From the NCBI RefSeq assembly GCF_001606025.1, contig NZ_CP014945.1, positions 1,674,001 through 1,738,000 on the forward strand: 64,000 nucleotides of DNA, written 5' to 3'. Under the pieces are notes generated by a model, which saw only the letters and a program-made list of their open reading frames with translations, did no database searches and had not been told where the DNA came from. Made by a program: the position numbers and the translations under genes. Below, one piece after another: positions 56,368 through 64,000 of the stretch. Source of the stretch: Psychrobacter alimentarius. Its GTDB lineage: Bacteria > Pseudomonadota > Gammaproteobacteria > Pseudomonadales > Moraxellaceae. Every line of letters begins with the position of its first letter. Position 1 is the stretch's first letter.

Positions 56368-57900
56368 TTAATCAACTTTGCGGCGCATATGTGGGAATAA
56401 AATCACATCGCGAATACTGGCAGAATCTGTCAATAACATCACCAAGCGATCAATACCAATGCCTTCACCTGCTGTTGGTGGTAAACCATAAGACAAGGCT
56501 TCGATATACTCTTCATCAAAATGCATAGCTTCGTCATCACCCGCGTCTTTTTCAGCAACCTGACCGCGGAAACGCTCTGCCTGATCAGCTGGATCATTAA
56601 GCTCACTAAAGCCATTTGCCAATTCACGGCCACCGATAAACAACTCAAAACGATCTGTAATTTCAGGATTGTCATCATTACGGCGTGCCAATGGCGATGT
56701 TTCTGCTGGGTACTGTGTGATAAAGGTTGGCTGACGCAATTGATGCTCAGCCGTTTCTTCAAAGATAATCGTTTGCAATTTGCCTACACCAAAACCTTCT
56801 TTGACTTGCTGCTTCAAAACCGTTGAGGTGTATTCAGCAAGATACTCACGATCACTCATGCGTGCTGTATCAAAATTTTCTGCGTATTTTGCAATGGCGT
56901 CTGGCATAGAAAGACGCGCAAAAGGTGCTTTTAGACTGATGGCTTCTTCTTGATATGTAATCTCAGTCGTACCTAAGATGTCTATTGCTAATTCATTAAA
57001 TAAGCGTTCCGTCAAATCCATTAAGTCATGGTGGTCAGCATAAGCCTGATAAAACTCAATCATCGTAAATTCAGGATTGTGACGAGTGGATACACCCTCG
57101 TTACGGAAACTGCGATTGATCTCAAACACTCTCTCAAAACCACCAACAACCAAACGTTTTAAGTACAGCTCAGGAGCGATACGCAAGTAAAGTGGCATGT
57201 CTAAAGCATTATGATGCGTTACGAACGGACGCGCCACTGCACCGCCTGGAATAGGATGCATCATTGGCGTTTCTACTTCCATGAAGCGCTCATTCAGCAT
57301 AAACTTACGGATGCCACTGATGACTTGGCTGCGAATCATAAAAGTATCGCGAGTTGTCTCGTTGGTCATTAAATCAAGATGACGATTGCGATAACGGGCT
57401 TCTACATCTGCTAAACCGTGAAATTTGTTTGGCATCGGGCGCAATGACTTAGTTAACAGCTCAAGCGTTTCAATATGCACATATAGGTCGCCTTTTCCTG
57501 AGCGGCCGATATAACCTGACACCCCAACGATATCACCCAAATCTAGCGACTTGATACTCGCACGTGTTTCATCATCAAGCTCTTTACGTGCGACGTACAG
57601 CTGAATACGACTCGTCATGTCTTGTATCACAATAAACGATCCACGATTTAGCATGACGCGACCCGCTACGTTTACTTGTGTTTTTTCGCCATTAGCAGCC
57701 TTTTCTTCGATTTCTTGTTTTGAGACGCCATCAAAAGCCGTTTGTAAATCTTGTGCATAATCCGTGCGTTTAAATGTATTCGGATACGGCTGTTTACCTG
57801 ACGCGCTGATATCGTCTAGCTTGGCTTGCAGCTGTGCAATCAGCTCATTGGTATCTTGTACTGGGGTTTGGTCTTGATTTTGATTATTGGCTTTTGACAT
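56368..57900 (-). CDS. lysS: lysyl-tRNA synthetase, class II
   Basis: 510 residues. N-terminal OB-fold anticodon-binding domain (about 70-165: [20 protein letters not shown]), then the class-II core: motif 1 around [20 protein letters not shown], motif 2 [20 protein letters not shown] and motif 3 [20 protein letters not shown]. It charges tRNA-Lys in the cytoplasm. GAGAG lies before the ATG. Downstream on the same strand comes dnaX; upstream lies a small lipoprotein gene. The N-terminal 30 residues are Asn/Gln-rich. Confidence 0.96.
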   Translation of the reverse strand: MSKANNQNQDQTPVQDTNELIAQLQAKLDDISASGKQPYPNTFKRTDYAQDLQTAFDGVSKQEIEEKAANGEKTQVNVAGRVMLNRGSFIVIQDMTSRIQLYVARKELDDETRASIKSLDLGDIVGVSGYIGRSGKGDLYVHIETLELLTKSLRPMPNKFHGLADVEARYRNRHLDLMTNETTRDTFMIRSQVISGIRKFMLNERFMEVETPMMHPIPGGAVARPFVTHHNALDMPLYLRIAPELYLKRLVVGGFERVFEINRSFRNEGVSTRHNPEFTMIEFYQAYADHHDLMDLTERLFNELAIDILGTTEITYQEEAISLKAPFARLSMPDAIAKYAENFDTARMSDREYLAEYTSTVLKQQVKEGFGVGKLQTIIFEETAEHQLRQPTFITQYPAETSPLARRNDDNPEITDRFELFIGGRELANGFSELNDPADQAERFRGQVAEKDAGDDEAMHFDEEYIEALSYGLPPTAGEGIGIDRLVMLLTDSASIRDVILFPHMRRKVD

Positions 57901-57951
57901 AACACTCTCAAATTTTGATAAGTTAGTTTTTATATTTAAAAATTTATAAGA

Positions 57952-58341
57952 TTAATCTACACACAAAAATCCTTTAGCAACGCCACCTTCAATGGTTTGA
58001 CGGCAACCAAAAGGGGTATCATTGGCGGCACATGTTCCTTTTACGTTTGTCTTGCCAGCCTCAATAGCAGTATCCGAATTGGTACATTTGCCTTGACACT
58101 CAGAGCTGTCGCTACAAGATTTTCCTGCATCTGAAAACTGCTGTACGCATCGATATGCTTGTAGGCGACCTTCTTTGGTGTATTCACCACCTTTTGCAAG
58201 GCATTCTTTTGCCAGCATCTCTACGCTTTTGGATGCAGAATTGGCATTATTTTGTTCTTCTGTCATTGCTGGTGTCTGACAGGCAGATATAAACAATAAA
58301 GAAAACAAACCCATAAAAAATAAAGCTAAGCGATTATTCAT
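57952..58341 (-). CDS. small cysteine-rich lipoprotein, unknown function
   Basis: About 129 residues. Lipoprotein signal with lipobox FISAC. The mature part has a Gln/Asn/Ser tether and then eight cysteines (KECLAKGG, YRCVQQ, KSCSDSSECQGKCTN, GTCAANDT, FGCRQT, FLCVD), so a disulfide-stabilised fold in the envelope is likely. I do not recognise the family with certainty. Start ATG 58341 has GAG 7 bases upstream; a GTG at 58353 is in frame. Between lysS and prfA on the same strand. Confidence 0.75.
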   Translation of the reverse strand: MNNRLALFFMGLFSLLFISACQTPAMTEEQNNANSASKSVEMLAKECLAKGGEYTKEGRLQAYRCVQQFSDAGKSCSDSSECQGKCTNSDTAIEAGKTNVKGTCAANDTPFGCRQTIEGGVAKGFLCVD

Positions 58342-58459
58342 AATTTTTCTCACATTTAAAATATGGATCTGTTTATAGGAAAATCAAGTTTGGCATAGTT
58401 GCTTACTATTATAGGCAATCTACTAAAAAATTTATGTAAAATAAACTGACTATAAAACG

Positions 58460-59551
58460 CTATTGCTCGCCACCAATACTGGCCATCAAGTCCGCTTGAT
58501 GCTCACGTAACAGTGCATCAAGAATTTCATCTAAATCACCTTCCATAATCGAATCAAGCTTATACAAGGTCAAGTTGATACGATGATCCGTCATACGGCC
58601 TTGTGGAAAATTATAGGTACGGATACGCTCCGAGCGATCGCCACTACCGACCAAATCACGACGTATAGAATCCGCCACATCGACCTGCGCTTGTACTTTG
58701 GCTTGCTGGATTTTAGAGACCAGCATCTTCATCGCGTGTGCACGGTTTTTGTGCTGGCTACGCTCCTGTTGACACTCTACCACGGTACCGGTAGGAATAT
58801 GCGTCAAACGTACAGCTGAGTCGGTGGTGTTAACGTGCTGACCACCCGCGCCACTTGAGCGAAAAGTATCCATTTTAATATCAGCAGGATTGATATCAAC
58901 GGTATCATCAATTTCAACTTCTGGCATGACTGCAACGGTACAAGCTGACGTATGCACGCGGCCCTGGCTTTCGGTCTCTGGTACACGTTGTACACGGTGA
59001 GCGCCAGACTCAAACTTCAAACGACCATAAACGCTATTGCCAGATACACGAGTAATGATTTCTTTATAACCACCGTGTTCGCCTTCATTGGCTGACAATA
59101 CTTCTACTGTCCAACCTTGCGTCTGTGCGTATTTTTGGTACATACGGAACAAATCACCAGAGAAAATAGCAGCTTCGTCACCACCTGTACCAGCACGAAT
59201 CTCTAAGAACGCTGGCACTTTATCATTGGGATCTTTCGGCAGCATCATCAGATTGAGTGCTTCTTCCATTTCTATAATGGTTTCACGTGCACTATCAATC
59301 TCTTCTTGCATCATCTCTTTCATATCAGGATCTGAGGCTTCTTTTAGCATAGCCTCGGCGTCAGCCTGATCGGTTTCTGCACGCACATAGTTTTGCCATA
59401 AAGTAGTGATATCCATCAAGTCACTATGCTCAACAGATAGCTCACGAAACTTATTATTATCGCTGATGATGCTAGGATCTGATAATAAGGCGGTGACCTC
59501 TTCATAACGGTCTACCATCTGGTCTAAACGCAGGCGTAAGGATTCTTTCAT
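58460..59551 (-). CDS. prfA: peptide chain release factor 1
   Basis: 363 residues. GGQ catalytic motif in [16 protein letters not shown] (about 228-243), and the stop-codon reading PxT motif as PET in [17 protein letters not shown]. coli has PAT. It ends at the usual place. Reads UAA/UAG and releases the peptide. It is not followed by hemK/prmC here; the downstream neighbours are the Cys-rich lipoprotein and lysS. The ribosome site before the ATG is weak. Confidence 0.97.
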   Translation of the reverse strand: MKESLRLRLDQMVDRYEEVTALLSDPSIISDNNKFRELSVEHSDLMDITTLWQNYVRAETDQADAEAMLKEASDPDMKEMMQEEIDSARETIIEMEEALNLMMLPKDPNDKVPAFLEIRAGTGGDEAAIFSGDLFRMYQKYAQTQGWTVEVLSANEGEHGGYKEIITRVSGNSVYGRLKFESGAHRVQRVPETESQGRVHTSACTVAVMPEVEIDDTVDINPADIKMDTFRSSGAGGQHVNTTDSAVRLTHIPTGTVVECQQERSQHKNRAHAMKMLVSKIQQAKVQAQVDVADSIRRDLVGSGDRSERIRTYNFPQGRMTDHRINLTLYKLDSIMEGDLDEILDALLREHQADLMASIGGEQ

Positions 59552-59755
59552 AAAAGGACTTTTAGTTAGATGAGAGGAATAAGATCGTGATTATAGCAAA
59601 TTTTTTGGGGTAAATTAAAACCTCTCAGAAATCTTGGCCTTATTCTAGACAATCTTGCCGTAACATTGACAATATGGCTTTATAAAAACTGGAATACTGA
59701 CGCTATTTTTGATCTTGTAGTTTATAAAAATACCAAGCCAAAAACGTAGGCATAA

Positions 59756-59787
59756 AAAAATAGCTAAGAGCACTCTTAGCTATTTTT
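59756..59787. terminator. terminator after the FabH-like gene
   Basis: A stem formed by ATAGCTAAGA and TCTTAGCTAT, with A and T runs at its ends. Confidence 0.8.
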
Positions 59788-59814
59788 ATCAAGAAAAACA
59801 TTCAGAATGACAGA

Positions 59815-60960
59815 TTAAACTTTACGAACCAATACCGAACCGATTGAATAACCTGCGCCAAATGAGCAAATAACACCCAAATCACCTGATGCCAATTCAT
59901 CTTTATAGCGATGGAATACAACCATAGGACTGGCTGAGCTGGTGTTGGCGAATTCAGCAATGACGCTTGGCACTATAGATTTGTCTGCCTCTTTACCCAT
60001 CACAGTTCTCAGGATAAGATCAAGCATATTGGCATTGGCTTGATGTAACCACATCATCTTAACATCAGACGTTGGCAAGTTGTTTTCTTTTAAATGCTCA
60101 GTAATAATCTCCGAAACCTTTGGACAGACTTCACGAAATACTTTGCGACCATTTTGCAAAAATAGCTTGGGCGTTACAGGATCTTTGATATCTGGATACA
60201 TCTCTGTTTGCGCTGCCAAATACTCTGATCGATCCATAAAACCATATTCATTGGTAATATTGGTCGAGAATTCTGTAAACAGCTTTGCGTTAAGGATCTC
60301 ATACCCTTTCGGTGTATCCAAATCTTCAACGATAGAAGCAGTGGCAACATCACCAAAGATAAAGTGGCTATCACGGTTACGCCAGTTCAAATGCGCTGAG
60401 GTAATCTCAACGTTGACCACAGCGACGCGTTTGGCAAGACCAGAGACAATAGAACCATGTGCTTGTGAGAGACCAAAAGTCGCAGCACTACAAGCCACAT
60501 TCATATCATAAGCGAAACCGCCTACCATACCAATCTCATTTTGGATCTCGATGGCAACAGCAGGATAAGTGCGCTGAAAGCTCGAACAAGCAAGGATGAT
60601 ACCATCTAGGTCATTCGCTTCTAACCCAGCGTCAGCAAGCGCGTCTTTTAAGGCTGCCGCACCCATTTCTGCCATCACAGACAACTCTTCGCCTAAATTA
60701 CGATAAGCGATCACTGGTGCCATGATTTCAGGGTTCAAAATACCCTCTTTTTCCATCACATAACGCGATTTGATACCAGATACTTTTTCGATAAACTCAG
60801 CTGAAGAATGCTGAAGTGCTGTAACAGTCTCTGCTGCTATCTCATCAGCATGCTTTGCATTATAATTATCAACATACTGGTTAAATGTATTTACTAACTC
60901 TTCATTGCTAATGCTATACGGCGGAATATACAGGCCCGTGCCTGTGATACAAGTCGTCAT
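59815..60960 (-). CDS. beta-ketoacyl-ACP synthase III family protein (FabH-like)
   Basis: 381 residues, longer than FabH (about 317). Cys-His-Asn triad visible: Cys157 in NVACSAATFGL, His306 in WLHQANANM, Asn339 in EFANTSSASP. The N-terminus has an insert (about 20-70) compared with E. coli FabH. It resembles the Pseudomonas branch of FabH-like synthases that feed medium-chain acyl-CoA into fatty acid synthesis, but its substrate cannot be read. AAGGAAG before the ATG; transcribed alone, divergent from pnuC. Confidence 0.87.
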   Translation of the reverse strand: MTTCITGTGLYIPPYSISNEELVNTFNQYVDNYNAKHADEIAAETVTALQHSSAEFIEKVSGIKSRYVMEKEGILNPEIMAPVIAYRNLGEELSVMAEMGAAALKDALADAGLEANDLDGIILACSSFQRTYPAVAIEIQNEIGMVGGFAYDMNVACSAATFGLSQAHGSIVSGLAKRVAVVNVEITSAHLNWRNRDSHFIFGDVATASIVEDLDTPKGYEILNAKLFTEFSTNITNEYGFMDRSEYLAAQTEMYPDIKDPVTPKLFLQNGRKVFREVCPKVSEIITEHLKENNLPTSDVKMMWLHQANANMLDLILRTVMGKEADKSIVPSVIAEFANTSSASPMVVFHRYKDELASGDLGVICSFGAGYSIGSVLVRKV

Positions 60961-61260
60961 GATAAGCTTCCTTGTCTACTACTTTAGGGATTGGTATAAG
61001 TATAAAGGTGAAAAAAACCACAGTCTTTCGATTTCAGTGAATAAATGTAAACTTAAAATCAGTGCCCTTATTATGCCTGAATATTATTATATTTCTAATA
61101 CTTTGTTACAAATAATCTGGTTGTGGAGAAAAATAAGCAAAGATTACTTTTAGTTTATTATAGCTACGATATAATCAGCGCCGTTTGATTATACGCTGAT
61201 CGCAATTTAACCGCATCAAAAACGACTCAAGACATTCGATACTTATCTTTGGAAAGATTA
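60961..61260. other. 300-bp divergent region of the FabH-like and pnuC genes
   Basis: AT-rich, holding both promoters. No riboswitch of the NAD type or other structured element is recognised by eye. Confidence 0.4.
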
Positions 61261-62004
61261 ATGGTAGAACTTTTAAGCTGGTTATTTGGTCAATATGCTG
61301 ACTACTCTACAGTATTCATAGCGCTTGAGCTAATTGCTGTTGTATTCGGCATTGCAAGCGTTCTACTTGCCAGCAAAACCAATATATTGGTATTTCCTAT
61401 TGGTCTTGTGAGTACAGCCATATTTGTTTATTTGTTATGGAAATGGCAGTTGTTTGGCGATATGTTTATCAATGCTTACTATAGCGTCATGAGTATTTAT
61501 GGCTGGATAAATTGGACAAAGAATAAAGAATCTAAGCAGGATCACATAAATCCTACGAGCCAACAAGATGCGTCAATAAAAAATACTGATACCAATCATA
61601 GTATCCAAGTCGAGCATTTAACTATCAAAGACGTGCCTATATTGGCAGCATTAGCCGCCATTACCATCGCTTTTGTGGCGTTGGTTTATTACTTCCGTCC
61701 TGTCATTAATAATGGCTTTAGGTTCGATGGTGCCATGCTTGGTTTGCATTTATTTACGTGGGTCGATTATACCGATATGCTCACCACTGCGCTGTTTTTG
61801 ATGGCGATGTGGCTGATGGCACGACGCAAGATTGAGCACTGGTTACTGTGGATAGTGGCCGACGCTATCTCAATACCTTTATACTTCTATAAAGGGCTTA
61901 CTTTCACTGCGTTCCAATACGTGGTTTTCACTCTCATCGCAATCTGGGCTTACTATGAATGGCAGCGCCGCTATCGCATGCAACCTCACACAGCATACGC
62001 CTAA
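61261..62004 (+). CDS. pnuC: nicotinamide riboside/NMN transporter PnuC
   Basis: About 247 residues with roughly seven to eight hydrophobic segments. PnuC features: the aromatic LSWLFGQYADYSTVFIALEL start, YYSVMSIYGWINW, LHLFTWVDYTDMLTTALFLM and IPLYFYKGLTFTAFQYVVF. It facilitates uptake of nicotinamide riboside, trapped by phosphorylation. A polar loop (about 90-120) separates the two halves. The start is ATG 61261 with GGAAAG upstream; a TTG at 61249 is in frame. Its end overlaps the downstream kinase gene by 50 bases, so the pair is co-translated. Confidence 0.92.
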   Translation: MVELLSWLFGQYADYSTVFIALELIAVVFGIASVLLASKTNILVFPIGLVSTAIFVYLLWKWQLFGDMFINAYYSVMSIYGWINWTKNKESKQDHINPTSQQDASIKNTDTNHSIQVEHLTIKDVPILAALAAITIAFVALVYYFRPVINNGFRFDGAMLGLHLFTWVDYTDMLTTALFLMAMWLMARRKIEHWLLWIVADAISIPLYFYKGLTFTAFQYVVFTLIAIWAYYEWQRRYRMQPHTAYA

Positions 62005-62551
62005 ATCCGTCATTAACATCGCCATATTAGGGGCAGAAAGTACGGGTAAGACCACGTTATGCCGTGACTTGGCAGAGCACTTTGGTAGCCTGTGGGTACC
62101 TGAGTATATGCGCACCTATCTACAAAAAAAATGGAATGATGAGCAATTGACTTGCACATGGGAAGATTTGCTTCCTATTGCGCAAGGTCAGATCAAACTA
62201 GAAAACACACTGGCCAAGCAAACTGCGTACACATCAGACAAGCTTAGGTACTTATTTTGCGATACCAGTTTGTTTGAACTGATGGTCTATTCCAACTGGT
62301 ATTATGGTGATTGTCCTGAAGCGTTAACGACAGCAGCACTGGCACATCATTATGATCTGATATTACTCACAAGCGTGGACGTTCCGTGGGTAGCAGATGA
62401 TTTGCGGGATAGCCCGTATCAGCGCGAAAAAATAAGTACGTTTTTTGAAAATCAGTTAATTCGTCATCAAAAGCCCTATCGCCATATTGGTGGCGATAGA
62501 GAGGAACGAGTTCGGCAAGTAGCAGCATGGCTTTCTGAAATCAATGATTAG
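61955..62551 (+). CDS. NadR-type ribosylnicotinamide kinase
   Basis: 198 residues. P-loop AILGAESTGKTTLCRDL, then VPEYMRTYLQKKW and the FCDTSLFELMVYSNWYYG segment, matching the C-terminal (kinase) domain of NadR. The HTH and NMN-adenylyltransferase domains of E. coli NadR are absent. It phosphorylates nicotinamide riboside to NMN, trapping what PnuC imports. The overlap with pnuC (50 bases) supports that pairing. The first 15 residues come from the overlapped region and are not conserved-looking; no other ATG is available. Confidence 0.86.
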   Translation: MNGSAAIACNLTQHTPKSVINIAILGAESTGKTTLCRDLAEHFGSLWVPEYMRTYLQKKWNDEQLTCTWEDLLPIAQGQIKLENTLAKQTAYTSDKLRYLFCDTSLFELMVYSNWYYGDCPEALTTAALAHHYDLILLTSVDVPWVADDLRDSPYQREKISTFFENQLIRHQKPYRHIGGDREERVRQVAAWLSEIND

Positions 62552-62611
62552 AAGTTTTTTTATCCCATAAACAATTGGTAATTTTATCTATAAGCACCTT
62601 AAGAGATATCG

Positions 62612-63136
62612 ATGCTAAAAAATATTGAACGTTACTTAGAAAAAACCATCTTTAACAGTCGCTGGATATTGGCACCCTTTTACTTAGGCTTAGTTTTTGG
62701 AATTATTTTATTATTCATCAAATTCATCCAAAAGCTTTGGGGGATGTTTGCAGATATTCTGGTTGCTTCTGAAGCAAATGTGATTGTTGACATACTAGTG
62801 TTGGTCGATATTTCACTGGTGGCAAGCTTATTACTCATTATCATATTCAGCGGTTATGAGATTTTTGTCTCCAAAATCGATACCAATGATCACGATGACC
62901 GTCCTAGTTGGATGGGAAAAGTTGATTTTTCTGGGCTAAAGCTCAAAGTCATCGGCGCTATTGTCGCCATTTCTGCTATTGATCTTCTCAAATCTTTTAT
63001 GGATATAACAAGTGGTATGAGCGAAGGCGATGCAGACAAGCTTATGTGGAAAGTCATTATTCATATGACATTCGTTTTGTCCGGATTACTGTTTGCGATT
63101 ATGGACAAAATTGTTGGCGATACCAATAAGCACTAG
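62612..63136 (+). CDS. yqhA: UPF0114/TIGR00645 (YqhA-like) inner-membrane protein
   Basis: 174 residues with about four membrane segments. It follows E. coli YqhA in order: IERYLEKTIFNSRWILAPFY, LVDISLVASLLLIIIFSGYE, DLLKSFMDITS, and LMWKVIIHMTFVLSGLLFAI. The function of the family is unknown. Monocistronic, 60 bases after the kinase gene and 138 bases before the creD-like gene. Confidence 0.92.
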   Translation: MLKNIERYLEKTIFNSRWILAPFYLGLVFGIILLFIKFIQKLWGMFADILVASEANVIVDILVLVDISLVASLLLIIIFSGYEIFVSKIDTNDHDDRPSWMGKVDFSGLKLKVIGAIVAISAIDLLKSFMDITSGMSEGDADKLMWKVIIHMTFVLSGLLFAIMDKIVGDTNKH

Positions 63137-63274
63137 CAAACACTAGCGCTTATTTTTCCATACACTCTCCACTCTTCTTACATCTTTTTTCTTTATAGCC
63201 CCTCTATGATTTCTTTAACCCTATCGACTGCCTTATTGACAGTCTTGGAATAAAGAGTCATATGAGGAGCTTTT

Positions 63275-64000
63275 ATGCAAAAAACACTATTTACCAAATT
63301 AGCTATTATCGCTGGGCTTTGCCTTATCTTTGCCATCGGTCTTAGTATGATTGGCTCCGTTATTTACGAGCGACAAACCTATGCAGAATCAGTAGTGAGA
63401 GAGATTGCGCAACAGCACGTCAATCCGCAAGAAGTCATTACCCCATTCATTGCCATTCCTACCACGGTCACCCCCGAATGCCAGACTGAAACGTCAGATA
63501 CGAATCGTAAGTGCGCGGCTTCTTATACAAAGATCGAGACCATTTTTGCTAATCAAACCCAAGCGACACAAGATCTTGACGTTAGCACTGATACTTACCA
63601 ACGCGGTATTTATCATGCAACCAGCTATAATGGGGCACTGACATTTGATCAAAACTATACTTTTCAAAACCATACTTTTGATGAAGCCATCACAAACTTG
63701 AGCGAATCGACAAGCGTAGCCAATCAAGAATTAGATCAAACCAGCACTGATAACACTGAAAGTAAAATAAAACCAGAGAAAACTACGGTTCACTGGGATA
63801 AAGCAAAATTAATCATTCCCATATCAGATCTGCGTGGCCTTGCTACTTTGCCAACAGTGACGATTGATAAAAAACCAATCAAAGCGACTTATCCGCAAAT
63901 ATCCATTATAAAAAATATAACCTACGTGGAAGTAGCTATTCCGCAAGAGGTTTTGATTCGCTCAGAAAAAAGCGTCACAGAAAAGCGTAATCAGATCATT
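63275..64000 (+). CDS. creD: CreD-family inner-membrane protein (3' end outside window)
   Basis: The frame from ATG 63275 (GAGGAG upstream) stays open to the window edge: 242 residues and no stop. The first 33 residues hold a single membrane anchor, followed by a periplasmic stretch. TPFIAIP near residue 60, RGIYHATSYNG, and PISDLRGLATLP match segments of CreD (CET family), a protein linked to envelope stress and beta-lactam sensitivity. An acidic Ser/Thr/Asn-rich insert (about 145-165) is unusual. The C-terminal membrane segments are outside the window. No creB/creC is nearby upstream. Confidence 0.83.
   Translation, partial: MQKTLFTKLAIIAGLCLIFAIGLSMIGSVIYERQTYAESVVREIAQQHVNPQEVITPFIAIPTTVTPECQTETSDTNRKCAASYTKIETIFANQTQATQDLDVSTDTYQRGIYHATSYNGALTFDQNYTFQNHTFDEAITNLSESTSVANQELDQTSTDNTESKIKPEKTTVHWDKAKLIIPISDLRGLATLPTVTIDKKPIKATYPQISIIKNITYVEVAIPQEVLIRSEKSVTEKRNQII

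Overview
The window reads as chromosomal DNA of a Moraxellaceae gammaproteobacterium, most like Psychrobacter. This is judged from protein resemblance recalled by eye (Pseudomonas-type cysI/DUF934/cysH, 1611-residue NAD-glutamate dehydrogenase, RG-tailed DEAD-box helicase, FabH-like synthase) and from moderate base composition; no search was run. No rRNA, tRNA, insertion sequence, integrase or CRISPR array was seen. Most genes are housekeeping, dense, and separated by strong, often perfectly paired, terminator hairpins.

Left edge (1-4780): a tight three-gene operon on the + strand encoding an ARM/HEAT-like repeat protein (cut by the window edge), a winged-helix plus SWIM zinc-finger protein, and a reverse transcriptase with both retron signatures (NAxxH and VTG). 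This gene set matches what is called a type XIII retron. It is the accessory, probably defensive, system here. The msr-msd RNA gene is not in its usual place directly 5' of the RT, because only 3 bases separate the SWIM and RT genes.

4791-13640: a GDSL lipoprotein esterase; an Anbu operon (fused ATP-grasp/alpha-E protein, transglutaminase-like protease, Anbu proteasome-like hydrolase); a UvrA paralogue lacking the UvrB-binding insert; and a DUF819 membrane protein. 13859-20114: an RG-rich DEAD-box helicase with a long leader, a DUF1176 exported protein, a YghU-type GST and an MdtD-like MFS pump. 20258-22616: iron storage, with a complementary pair of bacterioferritin subunits (one haem-type, one ferroxidase-type), Bfd, a Fur-like box and an ArsR-family regulator.

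22788-36365: a sulfur assimilation region. It holds sulfate ABC uptake (two Sbp paralogues, CysU, CysW, CysA), ATP sulfurylase, sulfite reductase with its DUF934 partner, a single-cysteine PAPS-type CysH, and the sirohaem synthase CysG that makes the sulfite reductase cofactor. 36534-42032 encodes SbcCD.

42124-64000: NAD-glutamate dehydrogenase, purD, an ABC1/UbiB kinase, a TrmB-like methyltransferase, yacG, argD, a LysR regulator, dnaX with an 18-bp minisatellite, lysS, a Cys-rich lipoprotein, prfA, a FabH-like synthase, a pnuC/nicotinamide-riboside-kinase pair for NAD salvage, a YqhA-family membrane protein and the start of a creD-like gene cut by the right edge.
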